From an uncultured Methanobrevibacter sp. (lineage in GTDB: Archaea > Methanobacteriota > Methanobacteria > Methanobacteriales > Methanobacteriaceae): a stretch of DNA of 49,482 bases. Below, in pieces: positions 9,874 through 19,300 of the stretch. Numbering within the stretch: position 1 is the first letter of the stretch; each line of letters starts with the position of its first letter. The notes under the pieces were generated by a model that saw nothing but the letters and a program-made list of their open reading frames with translations, was not told where the DNA came from and did no database searches. Where the stretch lies: assembly GCA_900319985.1 (NCBI GenBank), contig ONQL01000006.1:1-49482 (forward strand), written 5' to 3'. The position numbers and the translations under genes are program-made.

Positions 9874-9882
9874 TTAATATAA
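9874..9882 (-). promoter_or_regulatory. TATA-like box of the C1-peptidase adhesin
   Basis: The minus-strand sequence TTATATTAA is centred about 26 bp before the ATG at 9852. No ribosome binding site lies between, so transcription may start at or next to the start codon. Confidence 0.5.
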
Positions 9883-9952
9883 GTTATGTAAAGTATTTGT
9901 TTTCATTAAGATTTAATTGAGTTTAGAAAAAAATAATAATATACAGATGAAG

Positions 9953-10156
9953 CTATTCAATATCCATGATTTGCTGTGTGGAAAAACCTGTCACATCAAC
10001 AACATCATCAAGAGAAAAACCCTTATCCAACATCCTTCTAGCATCCTCAAGCTTACCTTTCACAACACCTTTTTCCATACCTTCCTTAATACCTTTTTCC
10101 TTCATATACCGTTCAACGGGATTAAGCAACATCACATTTCCCCACAAAGCCCACAT
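9953..10156 (-). CDS. Orphan duplicate of the C-terminal cassette of the neighbouring Rpn-like protein
   Basis: A 67-residue frame; a second start at 10132 gives 59 residues that align with the neighbour from 'MLLNPVERYMKEKG' on. It copies the C-terminal part of the gene at 10182, but has only one of the 'EGMEKG' repeats and a different tail ('TGFSTQQIMDIE' instead of 'TGLSREVILDRL'). A 96-bp stretch is identical in DNA between the copies, so the duplication is recent or has been homogenised. No nuclease domain is present. It may be a remnant of tandem duplication, a spare C-terminus, or a small regulator binding the full-length protein. Expression is not evident: there is no clear Shine-Dalgarno. 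Confidence 0.5.
   Translation of the reverse strand: MWALWGNVMLLNPVERYMKEKGIKEGMEKGVVKGKLEDARRMLDKGFSLDDVVDVTGFSTQQIMDIE
9991..10086 (-). repeat. Direct repeat copy 1 (96 bp, identical to 10220-10315)
   Basis: Bases 9991-10086 are identical to 10220-10315 and diverge on both sides. The repeat encodes 'KGVVKGKLEDARRMLDKG' and the following helix in both C-terminal cassettes. Confidence 0.9.
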
Positions 10157-10181
10157 ACTAAAAAAAAAACCAAAAAAAAAA

Positions 10182-11132
10182 CTAAAGCCGGTCCAAAATA
10201 ACCTCCCTAGACAAACCAGTCACATCAACAACATCATCAAGAGAAAAACCCTTATCCAACATCCTTCTAGCATCCTCAAGCTTACCTTTCACAACACCTT
10301 TTTCCATACCTTCCTCAATACCTTTTTCCATACCCTTTTCCATACCTTCCTCAATACCTTTTTCTATACCTTTTTCCATACCTTCCTCAATACCTTTTTC
10401 CTTCATATACCGTTCAACTGGATTAAGCAACATCTTATTTTCCTCCACATATTCATCATACTGAGAAGAATCCAACATATTTGCACTCAGCACATCAAAC
10501 AGATATATGATAGCTGTTTTCTCATTAATGTTCAATTGCAGGCTATCCGAAATATCTTCAAATAATTTTCGTGCCTTGTTCAATATCTCAAGTTTGGATT
10601 CTTCAAAATCCGTATAGACAATCAATTGCAAAGACGCAATGTCTTCATCAGTTATCTCTTCATTGTTTTTTAGTTTATCTTCCAACTTTTTAAATATATC
10701 CTTTGCCTTGAAAACCTTCAAAGAAATCACATGCATAGTGTATACGCAATCATCCTTTAAAACAAACTCTTTTTTAGTATAACTTGGTTTTTCAACACAT
10801 AGAATGAATAATTCCACGTTACAATCCTTAAATATACGTATCGATGACACATACTGGAAAAACCTTTTAATATCCTCATCCGTTGGAAGTTTTGTCTGAC
10901 ATTCCAAGATAAGACTTATCGAATTCCCATCTTTTTCAGCTTCCCCAACAAAGTCCAGCCGGGAGATGCTGGGACCCAAATTTGTAACTTCAGAAATCAT
11001 CATTCTTTTAATATTATATGGAATTTCAGCAAATTTCAAAAGACCGTTGGCACGGTCCAGCAGAATACTTTTGAACGCATAATCATTATAATGATTATAA
11101 CCATAATCAAAAATATCATTTTCCGTTGTCAT
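10182..11132 (-). CDS. Rpn-like PD-(D/E)XK nuclease / putative transposase family protein
   Basis: A 316-residue protein with the layout of the Rpn / PD-(D/E)XK 'transposase' group: an N-terminal nuclease-like domain, a helical middle and a charged repeat C-terminus. Candidate catalytic residues are Asp60 ('SRLDFVGEAE') and Glu77-x-Gln79-x-Lys81 ('LILECQTK'). Residues ~240-290 are a repeated 'KGIEEGMEKG' helix, then 'EDARRMLDKGFSLDDVVDVTGLS'. E. coli Rpn proteins are DNA endonucleases, some toxic and with anti-phage roles. An internal GGAGG plus ATG at 10433 could make the C-terminal 83 residues alone. The next gene down is a duplicate of that cassette. Family assignment is by motif and architecture, so moderate. 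Confidence 0.72.
   Translation of the reverse strand: MTTENDIFDYGYNHYNDYAFKSILLDRANGLLKFAEIPYNIKRMMISEVTNLGPSISRLDFVGEAEKDGNSISLILECQTKLPTDEDIKRFFQYVSSIRIFKDCNVELFILCVEKPSYTKKEFVLKDDCVYTMHVISLKVFKAKDIFKKLEDKLKNNEEITDEDIASLQLIVYTDFEESKLEILNKARKLFEDISDSLQLNINEKTAIIYLFDVLSANMLDSSQYDEYVEENKMLLNPVERYMKEKGIEEGMEKGIEKGIEEGMEKGMEKGIEEGMEKGVVKGKLEDARRMLDKGFSLDDVVDVTGLSREVILDRL
10220..10315 (-). repeat. Direct repeat copy 2 (96 bp, identical to 9991-10086)
   Basis: Second copy of the 96-bp identity, inside the C-terminus of the Rpn-like gene. Confidence 0.9.
10307..10410 (-). repeat. Short tandem repeats encoding KGIEEGMEKG-type helix units
   Basis: The DNA repeats units such as 'ccttcctcaatacctttttc' and 'catacctttttc' several times, giving alternating 'GIEEGMEKG' and 'GMEKG'. 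The neighbouring orphan cassette has a single unit, so copy number has changed between the two copies. Confidence 0.8.
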
Positions 11133-11320
11133 ATCAAGTAATATAGCCCAAATATTATTTAAATCTATTCTTTTTTAAATATAAATATTTATGGGCAGTT
11201 AAAATATTATTAAGTAATTATATATTGAAAAATTGAAGAGATAATGTAAAATTGACCCCATTATGAAAAATTGATTCTGAATCAATGAAAAATCGATATC
11301 CACATTCCAGAGAAAATTAC
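11133..11320. other. Intergenic region with promoter of the Rpn-like gene and a palindrome
   Basis: A minus-strand TATA-like ATTTATATTTAA lies near 11178-11190, upstream of the Rpn-like start. A perfect palindrome, ATTGATTC-T-GAATCAAT (11270-11286), is followed on the minus strand by TTTTTC. It could weakly terminate the K+-channel gene. Confidence 0.45.
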
Positions 11321-12130
11321 TTATTTATTTTTAATAATCTCTTTTAACTCATTTATTTGCTGCTGCAATTTTTCATTTTCCCTGCGAACTTCATCAATCT
11401 CTTTTATGATGTTTTCGGATTTCTCCCCAATATCCCTCTTGAGTTCCTTCATTTCATCACCAGTACTGTCCTCAACTATCTTGTCGGTTAAAAATGAAGA
11501 TATTGCCGCAGTAATTGCAGAAAACATCAGTATTCCAAAAAGGACCAGAAACATTGTCAGGACTTTCTCGTTATAGGTTACCGGAGTGATGTCACCATAT
11601 CCAACAGTAGTCAGAGTAACAATTACAAAATAGAGATAGTCGAAAGTGTTATAGCTTGTACCCACTATGTCCATCAGTATGGTGAAAACCAGTACGACGA
11701 TACCCATTGCAATCAAAATCTTGTGAAAACCTGTCTTTTTAAACAGATCAATGATGAACGTGAATCTTGCCAAACGGAATACCCGGATAAGTTTCAAGAG
11801 TCTGAGATATCCCAGAATACCTACAGGGAAATCTATAGGGATGAACATGAAGAAAATGAAATCAAAAGGTATTGAAGCAATCAGGCCTATCAGATTCCAC
11901 TTGTCAAGTACATACTCCCTTTTTGACGGAGCTTTCATCAGTCCAATAAAGTATTCACCCAAAAGGATTATACAGACAATCAAATCAAATAGCTGAATGT
12001 AAAACAGAATGTTGTCTGAAATCTGAAAAATGATTGAGATTGTGATAAACAGGACATCTAAAAATATCAAATCATGTAAAAGGTTATCACTTAAAAGTCC
12101 TTTATTTCTTTTGTTGTCACTAGTCTCCAT
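11321..12130 (-). CDS. Voltage-gated potassium channel (6-TM)
   Basis: A 269-residue membrane protein starting at the ATG at 12130, with GGGAG upstream; an in-frame TTG at 12163 is less likely. It has the six-segment Kv layout. S4 carries a positive residue at every third position (Arg110, Lys113, Arg116, Arg119, Arg122). A pore loop with the K+ filter 'TTVGYGD' (175-180) sits between S5 and S6. The C-terminal ~45 residues are a charged coiled coil ('ENEKLQQQINELKEIIKNK'), probably for tetramer assembly. It should conduct K+ across the cytoplasmic membrane in response to voltage. It lies 170 bp downstream of the DUF4013-like gene on the same strand. Confidence 0.9.
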   Translation of the reverse strand: METSDNKRNKGLLSDNLLHDLIFLDVLFITISIIFQISDNILFYIQLFDLIVCIILLGEYFIGLMKAPSKREYVLDKWNLIGLIASIPFDFIFFMFIPIDFPVGILGYLRLLKLIRVFRLARFTFIIDLFKKTGFHKILIAMGIVVLVFTILMDIVGTSYNTFDYLYFVIVTLTTVGYGDITPVTYNEKVLTMFLVLFGILMFSAITAAISSFLTDKIVEDSTGDEMKELKRDIGEKSENIIKEIDEVRRENEKLQQQINELKEIIKNK

Positions 12131-12301
12131 TTTCCATAAGCTCCCAGAAAAAATATTTGTCAAAATGCATTTTCAAAAATGCAGCTAATGAATATTATGT
12201 AAAAATTAACTATTAAATATTTTTAATTGGCAAACCGATTAAGTTAAAGGTGATGAATTCCTCAAGGTTCACCACCAAAAAAACAACCGAATCAAAAAAA
12301 G

Positions 12302-13033
12302 CTAGTTTTTCATCTTCCTATATATCACATTTATTGCACAGAATTCAACCATGAAAATCAGCAGGAATGATATAGAAGAAGTTAGAAATTCAAAAACAGG
12401 TATAAATTCAAGGGATGAGCAAATCAGCAGTGCCAATACAACGGCAGTATAGTCTTTGACATATTCAACCCAACCTATATTGTCAATATAATGCTTAAGC
12501 AGCTTGAAGTTGAAGGCATCGGCAAAACTTCCATTATCCACAAGATGGGCTAAAGCAATTTCTATGAAAAATCCAAAGATATAAGTGATTACAATACTCA
12601 ATGCGAAAAACAGAACTGTATTAACAGGACTGTGAGTGAAAATCAGATGAAATGTTTCGGAAAACTCCAGAAAGAATTTTTCAAATTCAAAACTTGGAAA
12701 GTTGAAGAGTGTTGAAATGCCCAAAAGAATCAGTGCCTGAAGTGTCCCATAAATCCACAGTACAATCAATGCCTTGATACCTATAGGAATGGCCTTAAAA
12801 TTAAATTTAGGTAAAAATTCCCTGCCACCAATTAATTCACCGGCAAATTGCATCCCGTAAGAGACATAAAATACATAACCTATTACTGCAATCCCCCAGG
12901 AATATGGTGCATTGACCAGACCAATAATAATGGCAAACAAAAGTATCAAAGCTAGGAATATTGCAGTACGTTTTTTGCTGACCAAGCAAGAATTGAATGA
13001 AGTTTTAAAAAAATACCATATTCGACCAATCAT
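12302..13033 (-). CDS. DUF4013-like integral membrane protein
   Basis: A 243-residue protein with about six hydrophobic segments. 'GELIGGREFLPKFNFKAIPIG' and 'VDNGSFADAFNFKLLK' match the pattern I associate with DUF4013, a family common in Methanobrevibacter whose function is unknown. The start is the ATG at 13033; no clear Shine-Dalgarno precedes it. The C-terminus is basic ('YRKMKN'). There is no obvious functional link to the K+ channel downstream. Confidence 0.75.
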   Translation of the reverse strand: MIGRIWYFFKTSFNSCLVSKKRTAIFLALILLFAIIIGLVNAPYSWGIAVIGYVFYVSYGMQFAGELIGGREFLPKFNFKAIPIGIKALIVLWIYGTLQALILLGISTLFNFPSFEFEKFFLEFSETFHLIFTHSPVNTVLFFALSIVITYIFGFFIEIALAHLVDNGSFADAFNFKLLKHYIDNIGWVEYVKDYTAVVLALLICSSLEFIPVFEFLTSSISFLLIFMVEFCAINVIYRKMKN

Positions 13034-13376
13034 GATATTAATCTGACAACAATATCATTTAATTTTTACTATTTCCCTTAAAAAAAAGTCAAATTAATTT
13101 TTAGGCAAGCTAAAATAAGTAAATCTTTAAATAAAATCTAATTCAACTATTAAGTGTAACATCACAGATGTTACTAAAAAAAATTATTTCGGTTTAAGTC
13201 TAGGGAATTCAGTTTCCCTTGACTTCTGAAATTCTTCTTTTTTACATGTAGATAAACTCAAACATTTTTTAGACAATCGATTGAACAATCCGAAAAACAA
13301 AATAAATAATCAATGAAACAATGGTCAAACCGGACAAGACATAGTTTAATCAAAGACTTCTTTCAAATTAACGAAA
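13034..13376. other. Intergenic stretch with palindrome and hairpin
   Basis: 343 bp with no credible ORF. It holds a TATA-like TTTAAATA (13126-13133, plus strand), a palindrome GTAACATC-ACA-GATGTTAC (13156-13174), a 12-bp imperfect hairpin (13196-13225) and a T-rich run to 13243. The rest is AT-rich without visible structure. Confidence 0.6.
13156..13243 (+). ncRNA. Candidate small RNA with terminal hairpin
   Basis: A plus-strand TATA-like box at 13126-13133 predicts a start near 13157, inside the 13156-13174 palindrome. Downstream, AAGTC-T-AGGGAA (13196-13207) pairs with TTCCCT-T-GACTT (13214-13225) with one T:T mismatch, and T-rich sequence follows at 13231-13243. Layout and size fit a regulated transcript of about 85 nt. 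There is no homology evidence. Confidence 0.25.
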
Positions 13377-16300
13377 CTAATTTTTAACTACAATCCTGTT
13401 AGAGATTTTGGATTTGCCGTAGCTTGACTTGATGACATATTTGCCAGGTTTCAATTTAATCTTCAGAATTGCGATTCCCTTCTTGTTGGTCTTGGCGAAA
13501 TATTTCTTATTTTTAATTTTGAAGGCAATCTTCTTGGATTTTTGAGGTTTGCCTTTTGAGTTAACAAGTTTTGCCTTGAATTTTACGGTTTTGGACTTTT
13601 TGACAGAAACATTTTTAGCTAAAAGCAATGGCTTAACGGTTATTCTGTTAGATACCTTATATCCACCATATGATGTTGTAATGGTATATTTTTTAGGATT
13701 GAGTTTTATTTTTAAACTGGCATATCCATTTTTATTGGTTTTGACCTTGTAGGATTTACCATTTATTTTGAATTTAACTGTCTTGCCGGCACCTACTGCC
13801 TTTCCAGTATCCCCTATGATTTTAACCTTGAATGTTTTTGCTGAGCCATAATACAATGCCATGTTTTTGTTTCCAACAATGGATGGCAACACCCTTATAT
13901 TGTTTTCAGCATAATCCCCTGTTTTAGGATTGATTGCAGTGACAAGGTAATTTCCAGGCTTCAGATTCATATCCAACCTAACCTTTCCGCTTGAATCGGT
14001 TCTATAGGAGTATTTGATTTTATTGATTATGATATCAACGTCCATATTTTTCAGAGCATTTCCTTTTTTGTCCAAAAATGAAGCTACATACATGGATTTT
14101 GAGTTAATTACCTTAGTCAAATCCCCAGCTTCAACAGTTGGAAGAATTGTTAGCTTATAGCTTGCATAAAGTCCATCATATGGATTGGTTACAGAAATCA
14201 AATGTTCACCGACTTCAAGGTTCAGGTCAAAGTGAAATGTCTTTTCATTGATTATGGCATGATAGTTTTTACCGTCGATATTTATTATGAATGAAGCATT
14301 GTCAATGGCCAAACCTGTTCCGTCAAGGAACGTTATGTTCAAGTAAGGAGCGTCACCGTAGTATTTTACTTCATCATTGCCTATGACTGTTGAAAGAACA
14401 GTGATGTTGGTTCTGTCAAATGAGTTTTGAGATGCATCATCTGCATAATAGCGACATTCCACTTCATAGAATCCAGGTTTGAAATCAATGCCCAGTGTAA
14501 TCCAGCCGTCCGCATCAGTAGTGCAATTGTATATGCCTCCATTGACCATAACAGAAATTGTTTTACCTGAAATCGGATTGTCATCACCATCCAGCAATAC
14601 TGCATGGAACTGTGTGCCGTTTCTGTAGTATTTGACCAATTTTTGCGCATGAAGCTGTGTAGTGACACTTGAGATATAGACTTTGGCTGAAATCTGGCTT
14701 TGCCTATATGCCCAATCTCCATCGTAAACCGCCTTTATGACATATATATCCGGAGACAGAGTCCTGTTCAAATAAGCTCTGCCGTTTTCATCAGTTCTGG
14801 ATGAATATTCCCTATTTTGAATGATGAATCTGACATTGGCATTCTTGATTACTGTTCCGTTTTCATCGCTCAGGGCAACATAGAATCTGGATGAATCTGA
14901 AAGCTGTGTGTCTCCGGCAAACAATATTGTTTTGATTCTGCCATCTGATGCATTGACGTTGATTATGCTGATGGCAGAACTTCCAAGATAGAAGTTGTTT
15001 CCGCCATACCCCAATTTTGCAATGTAATTTCCGCTGTCAAGCTTCAACTTGAAAATTGCATGACCTGCGTCATCACTCATGACTTTAGTATTCACTACAA
15101 CCTCCCCTTCAAAGGTTGTTAAAAGAAGTGATACCTGTGAAGAGGCAATTCCATTGCCCAGCATGTCCTTCAAATCAGCAGTCAGATTCAATGTCTGATT
15201 GTCAAAGGCATTGATATCGGAAGTTGTTAAAGTTGATGGGGACTTGTCGGAATCCGCAACCAGAATTGTGGATTGTGAAGAAGAAGGCATATAATTCGGA
15301 TTGTCGAAGCTGTATCTTATTGTATGAGTTCCAACATCCAAATTAAGGACAATTTTAGCGATACCTTCATCATTGGTTGTTAGATTATACTTTTTAGAGC
15401 CGATGCTTGCATTTATCTGCATATTTCCAATCGGATTGTTGTTTACATCCCTCAGGAATATCTCAAATATTCTGGAATCTCCCTTATTTACAACAACATT
15501 GTTGGCAAATACACTTGTGGGAGTCCTATAGACAGTTATCCTGTTAAATCCTTCACCAAAGATATTGTAATGATTATTGGAATACTTGTAGCTTACGTCA
15601 TATTCTCCAGGGTTTAAGTTTATCTGAAGTCTGGCAAGGCCATATACATCAGTATAAACCGTATATGCCTTGTGCCAGCTTCCTGAAGATATTGTAACAA
15701 GGATTTCCTTTCCGTATTGAGTGTAAGTATTCGGATCATTGAAATTAATCATGAAATATTTGTTTTCACCATAATACTGTGCCAGGTCACTTGCATTTAT
15801 TTGAATGTTCTGTATAACTGCATCCTTGGTTACGATAATTGTCGCTCCGTTGGAGGCGTCTGCATACCATCTGTTTCCGTTGTAGTCCATGGTGGCCAGA
15901 TAATTTCCTTCAGCCAAATCAATTATAAATGATGCTTCACCGTTTCCATCGGTGCTTGCAGCATAGCTCTTGACAAGCCCGGACTGATAAAGGTTCAATG
16001 TTATTGTCTGGTTGATCAGTCTTCGGCCGTTCATATCAGTCAATACAACATTATAAAGGCCGTTCAGTGGAATTGTTGCATGGTAAAATCCTGAAACTAT
16101 TGTCAGAACCTTTTCCACATGAATGACTCCTGATTCCTCACTCGCCCCGTAGATGTCATCGCCTGCAAATCTTGCATGGACATTGTAGGTTCCGGGAAGG
16201 TAGTTGACTGCAATGCTTGCAACTCCATCATCATTTGTCTTGATAATGAAGTCATCTGATACGTTACCCTGTGAAATGGTGAGATAGATATTTTCTCCAC

Positions 16301-19300
16301 GAATAAGAGTGCCGTAGCCATCCCTTAAAGTGATGTTGTAAAGGTTTCCTTGACCATATAGGGTAACGTTTTCCACTGTCAGGTTTGATTTGACAGGAAG
16401 GATTTTGATGTAAACCTTACATGAGCTTGGAGAAAACCATGAATCGCCCAGATATTCACAATTGACTGTATATTCGCCAACATCCATGCTTAAAATCACC
16501 TCACCAATACCATACGAATCTGTATTGACTGTGATTGATTTTGCATTGCCTTTTGAATCCGTTATTGTATAAGTTAGCGGCAATCCCACCAGCTTAAAGC
16601 CGTTTTCACCTGTCAGGAATGCGGAAAACCTATTGTTTTTACCGTAATAGGTATGATTATATGCATTCAGATATGTAATTGATGTCAGTACTTCAATTTG
16701 AGCTGTTGATTCAGTTTTATCAAAAAATCCATTGCCCAGATATTTAACGCAAACGGTATAAATGCCGACAGGATAATTTACATTGAATTCGGCATATCCC
16801 TTATCGTCGCTGACAATTGTAAATGAAGTTCTGTTCATGCTGCTGTCGGTTATTTCAACCACCAGGTTCTGATTGGATATGCTGTATCCGTTTAGATTGA
16901 CCAGAGTAAGATTGAACTTGTTCTGATTGCCTTTGAAGGATGCATCATTTATTATTATGCGAGTGTTTGCGTTTCTGACATCCACATCCAAAATCTGGTT
17001 GTCGACTCTTGCATAAGCCTTGAAATCACTTGAATTCGCATCATAGCTTAAGTTTGCACAGGCAGACCCATTTTCAAGATAAGTGTCCAAAGGAGTGATT
17101 TTGCCTCCGTCCACAGAAAAGTGAACAGGTCTTTGGGGCATCGCATGATTCAGTTTATAAACACTGCCGTTTGCCATGATATGGTCAAGGCTAGCCCTGA
17201 TTTGACTGGAGGAAAGATATTCCAAAGTCATTATGACCCAGTCGTTGACTGTCAATGTTCCGAGGAACTTGAATATCTTTTCTGAGCCCGGCTTTTGATT
17301 GTCTCCCCACCAGTTTGTGGAATAATCGACATCCCCATCATAGGAATAGATGTCTGAACCTTCATATTGAGCAGTGTTGTTGACAAAAACACAGTAATGG
17401 ATTTCCTTGGTGGCAGAAACCGCTCCGCCGAACGCCGCCCTGTTTTTAATGAATATTGAGTTTACAATCAAATCTCCGCTGGCTATTCCCTCACCGACAT
17501 ATGCCTCACCGTCACTATTGAGATTGACATTACCCATGAAAAGAGAGTTGTTGATTAATGGAGCCTGAACCAGAGCCCCTCCATAATTTGCAGAACCGGA
17601 ATTGTCGATGAATCTGGAGTTTTCAATGCAGTCAGCAACGGCAATCATTCCCCTGTTTGAAATAAAAGAACAGTTATTGATGAATCCGTGGAATGAACCG
17701 TAATCGTCATGAATATGCAATCCCATACCGCTGCTTTCATAGTATCTGTTCTGTTCCCTGAAGACATTGTTTTCAAAGGTTGAATTTTCAACATATGCAT
17801 AAACGCCATAATTTATAGGATTAGCAATACTGACACCGAGCAATGAACTTGATGAATAAGTATAAGGATGCAGATTAACAATTCCGATTGAATTGTCCTT
17901 AAACAAAGAGCCATAAATTTCAATGGATTTGGTTACTGGAAATACGCAGTTATAGCTTTCAACACCGCTGTAAGAATAGAAATTTGAGAATTTTTCAAAC
18001 ACGGAATTTATGATTTTGATCTCACCGCTGCCCGCTACGGCAGACCCTACAATATCGCTGAAACGGGTATCTTCAATCACAGCCTTGGCGGCTTTGAGAT
18101 TGCCGGAGGATGTTGAAATCACATTGGCAGTACTGATTGATGAAAATGAACAGTTGGAAACATTCAACATGCCCCCACGAACGGCAATAAGCACATCTTT
18201 GTATGCCCTGTCGACTACTGTGAAGCGGATGTTTTTAACGACCAGACTTCCCCATTCCATTATTACAAAGACATTACGGGAATTGGCCCTTTGCAGTTCA
18301 ACATCACCAAGTCCAACAATGGTCAAGTTTTTTTCAATGTTTACTCCACAATTGGCAATGTTTTTATGAATTCCAGGAAGCATGCATATTGTATTTCCAT
18401 TTCCCACTTTGGAAACAGCATACTGCAGTGTAAGGAAAGGCTTTTCATAGCTTCCGTCTTCAGGCCCGTCATGACCGTCTGGAGATACGAAATATGTGTA
18501 CTGAGACAGTCCCTTGCCAACTGTAAGCATCAGCCTCTGGGAATCGACAATGGCAAAGACCTGACAGTCCAGTAGGTTATTGACCAGCCTATTGCTTGCA
18601 ATTGCATTAAGCGGCAGGGAAGAGTATTCGAATCTGCCGTTTTGTGTTTCAAATTTAGCGGTTCTTTGAGGAATTCTTTCACCCTCTGCAAATTCAACTG
18701 TCATGTTGCCGTCAAACCATTTGTTTAGTTCAACTGTAAACACACCATCCGGACTTACCGGAATATCGTCTGTCAGATATTTGAACTCAAGGATTGCCCA
18801 CCATGAGACATTGTAATTTTTAAAGTAGGAAATGGACGGGCCATTGTTTGAACCCCACCAATTGTATGGAGCATATAAAAATCCGTTTTTACCGCTTCCT
18901 GAAACATCACCTAGTATTGTGGAATATGTAATGTTTAAATCAGAGTAGCTTGATGAAATGTCCCTGTCAAATATTGAATGAATTGCGGTAAAATTGGAAT
19001 ATGAGACAAAAAGAAGGGAAAAATCACTGCCAACAGTGCTTTCACTTATATAAGCATCGGTATTTTTAAGCATGAACCTTCCGCCGACTTTTGAATTTGT
19101 CAGTTTTACTTTCGCATCATCAATATCCAAATCGGAGACTGTGGAATTTGAAATCTGTATATCAGCTGTGCTGAAAAGGCCCTCATCGTACTGATTGTTT
19201 GAATTGATTAGGGTTACCCTGGAGTTTATGATTCTTAAGACATTGAAGTTGTAGACACCGTTTTCAACACCAGATGTTGCATAAGGATTGTTAAGTATCT

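Larger units (their letters stand above)
10182..10433 (-). other. Candidate internal translation start giving an 83-residue C-terminal protein
   Basis: In frame inside the Rpn-like gene, GGAGG stands 8 bases before the ATG at 10433. This is the best Shine-Dalgarno in the region and stronger than that of the full-length gene. The product would be the helical repeat cassette 'MLLNPVERYMKEKG...' without the nuclease domain. E. coli Rpn genes make comparable intragenic C-terminal inhibitors. Use of this start is inferred. Confidence 0.4.

Noticed and set aside
9966..10565. Plus-strand frame with repeated His/Phe/Thr motifs
   Set aside because: Antisense shadow of the Rpn-like gene and its orphan cassette; the protein is low complexity and the opposite strand has recognisable homology between copies.
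10182..11132. Insertion sequence around the Rpn-like gene
   Set aside because: No terminal inverted repeats or target-site duplications seen; the 96-bp direct repeat lies inside the coding cassettes.
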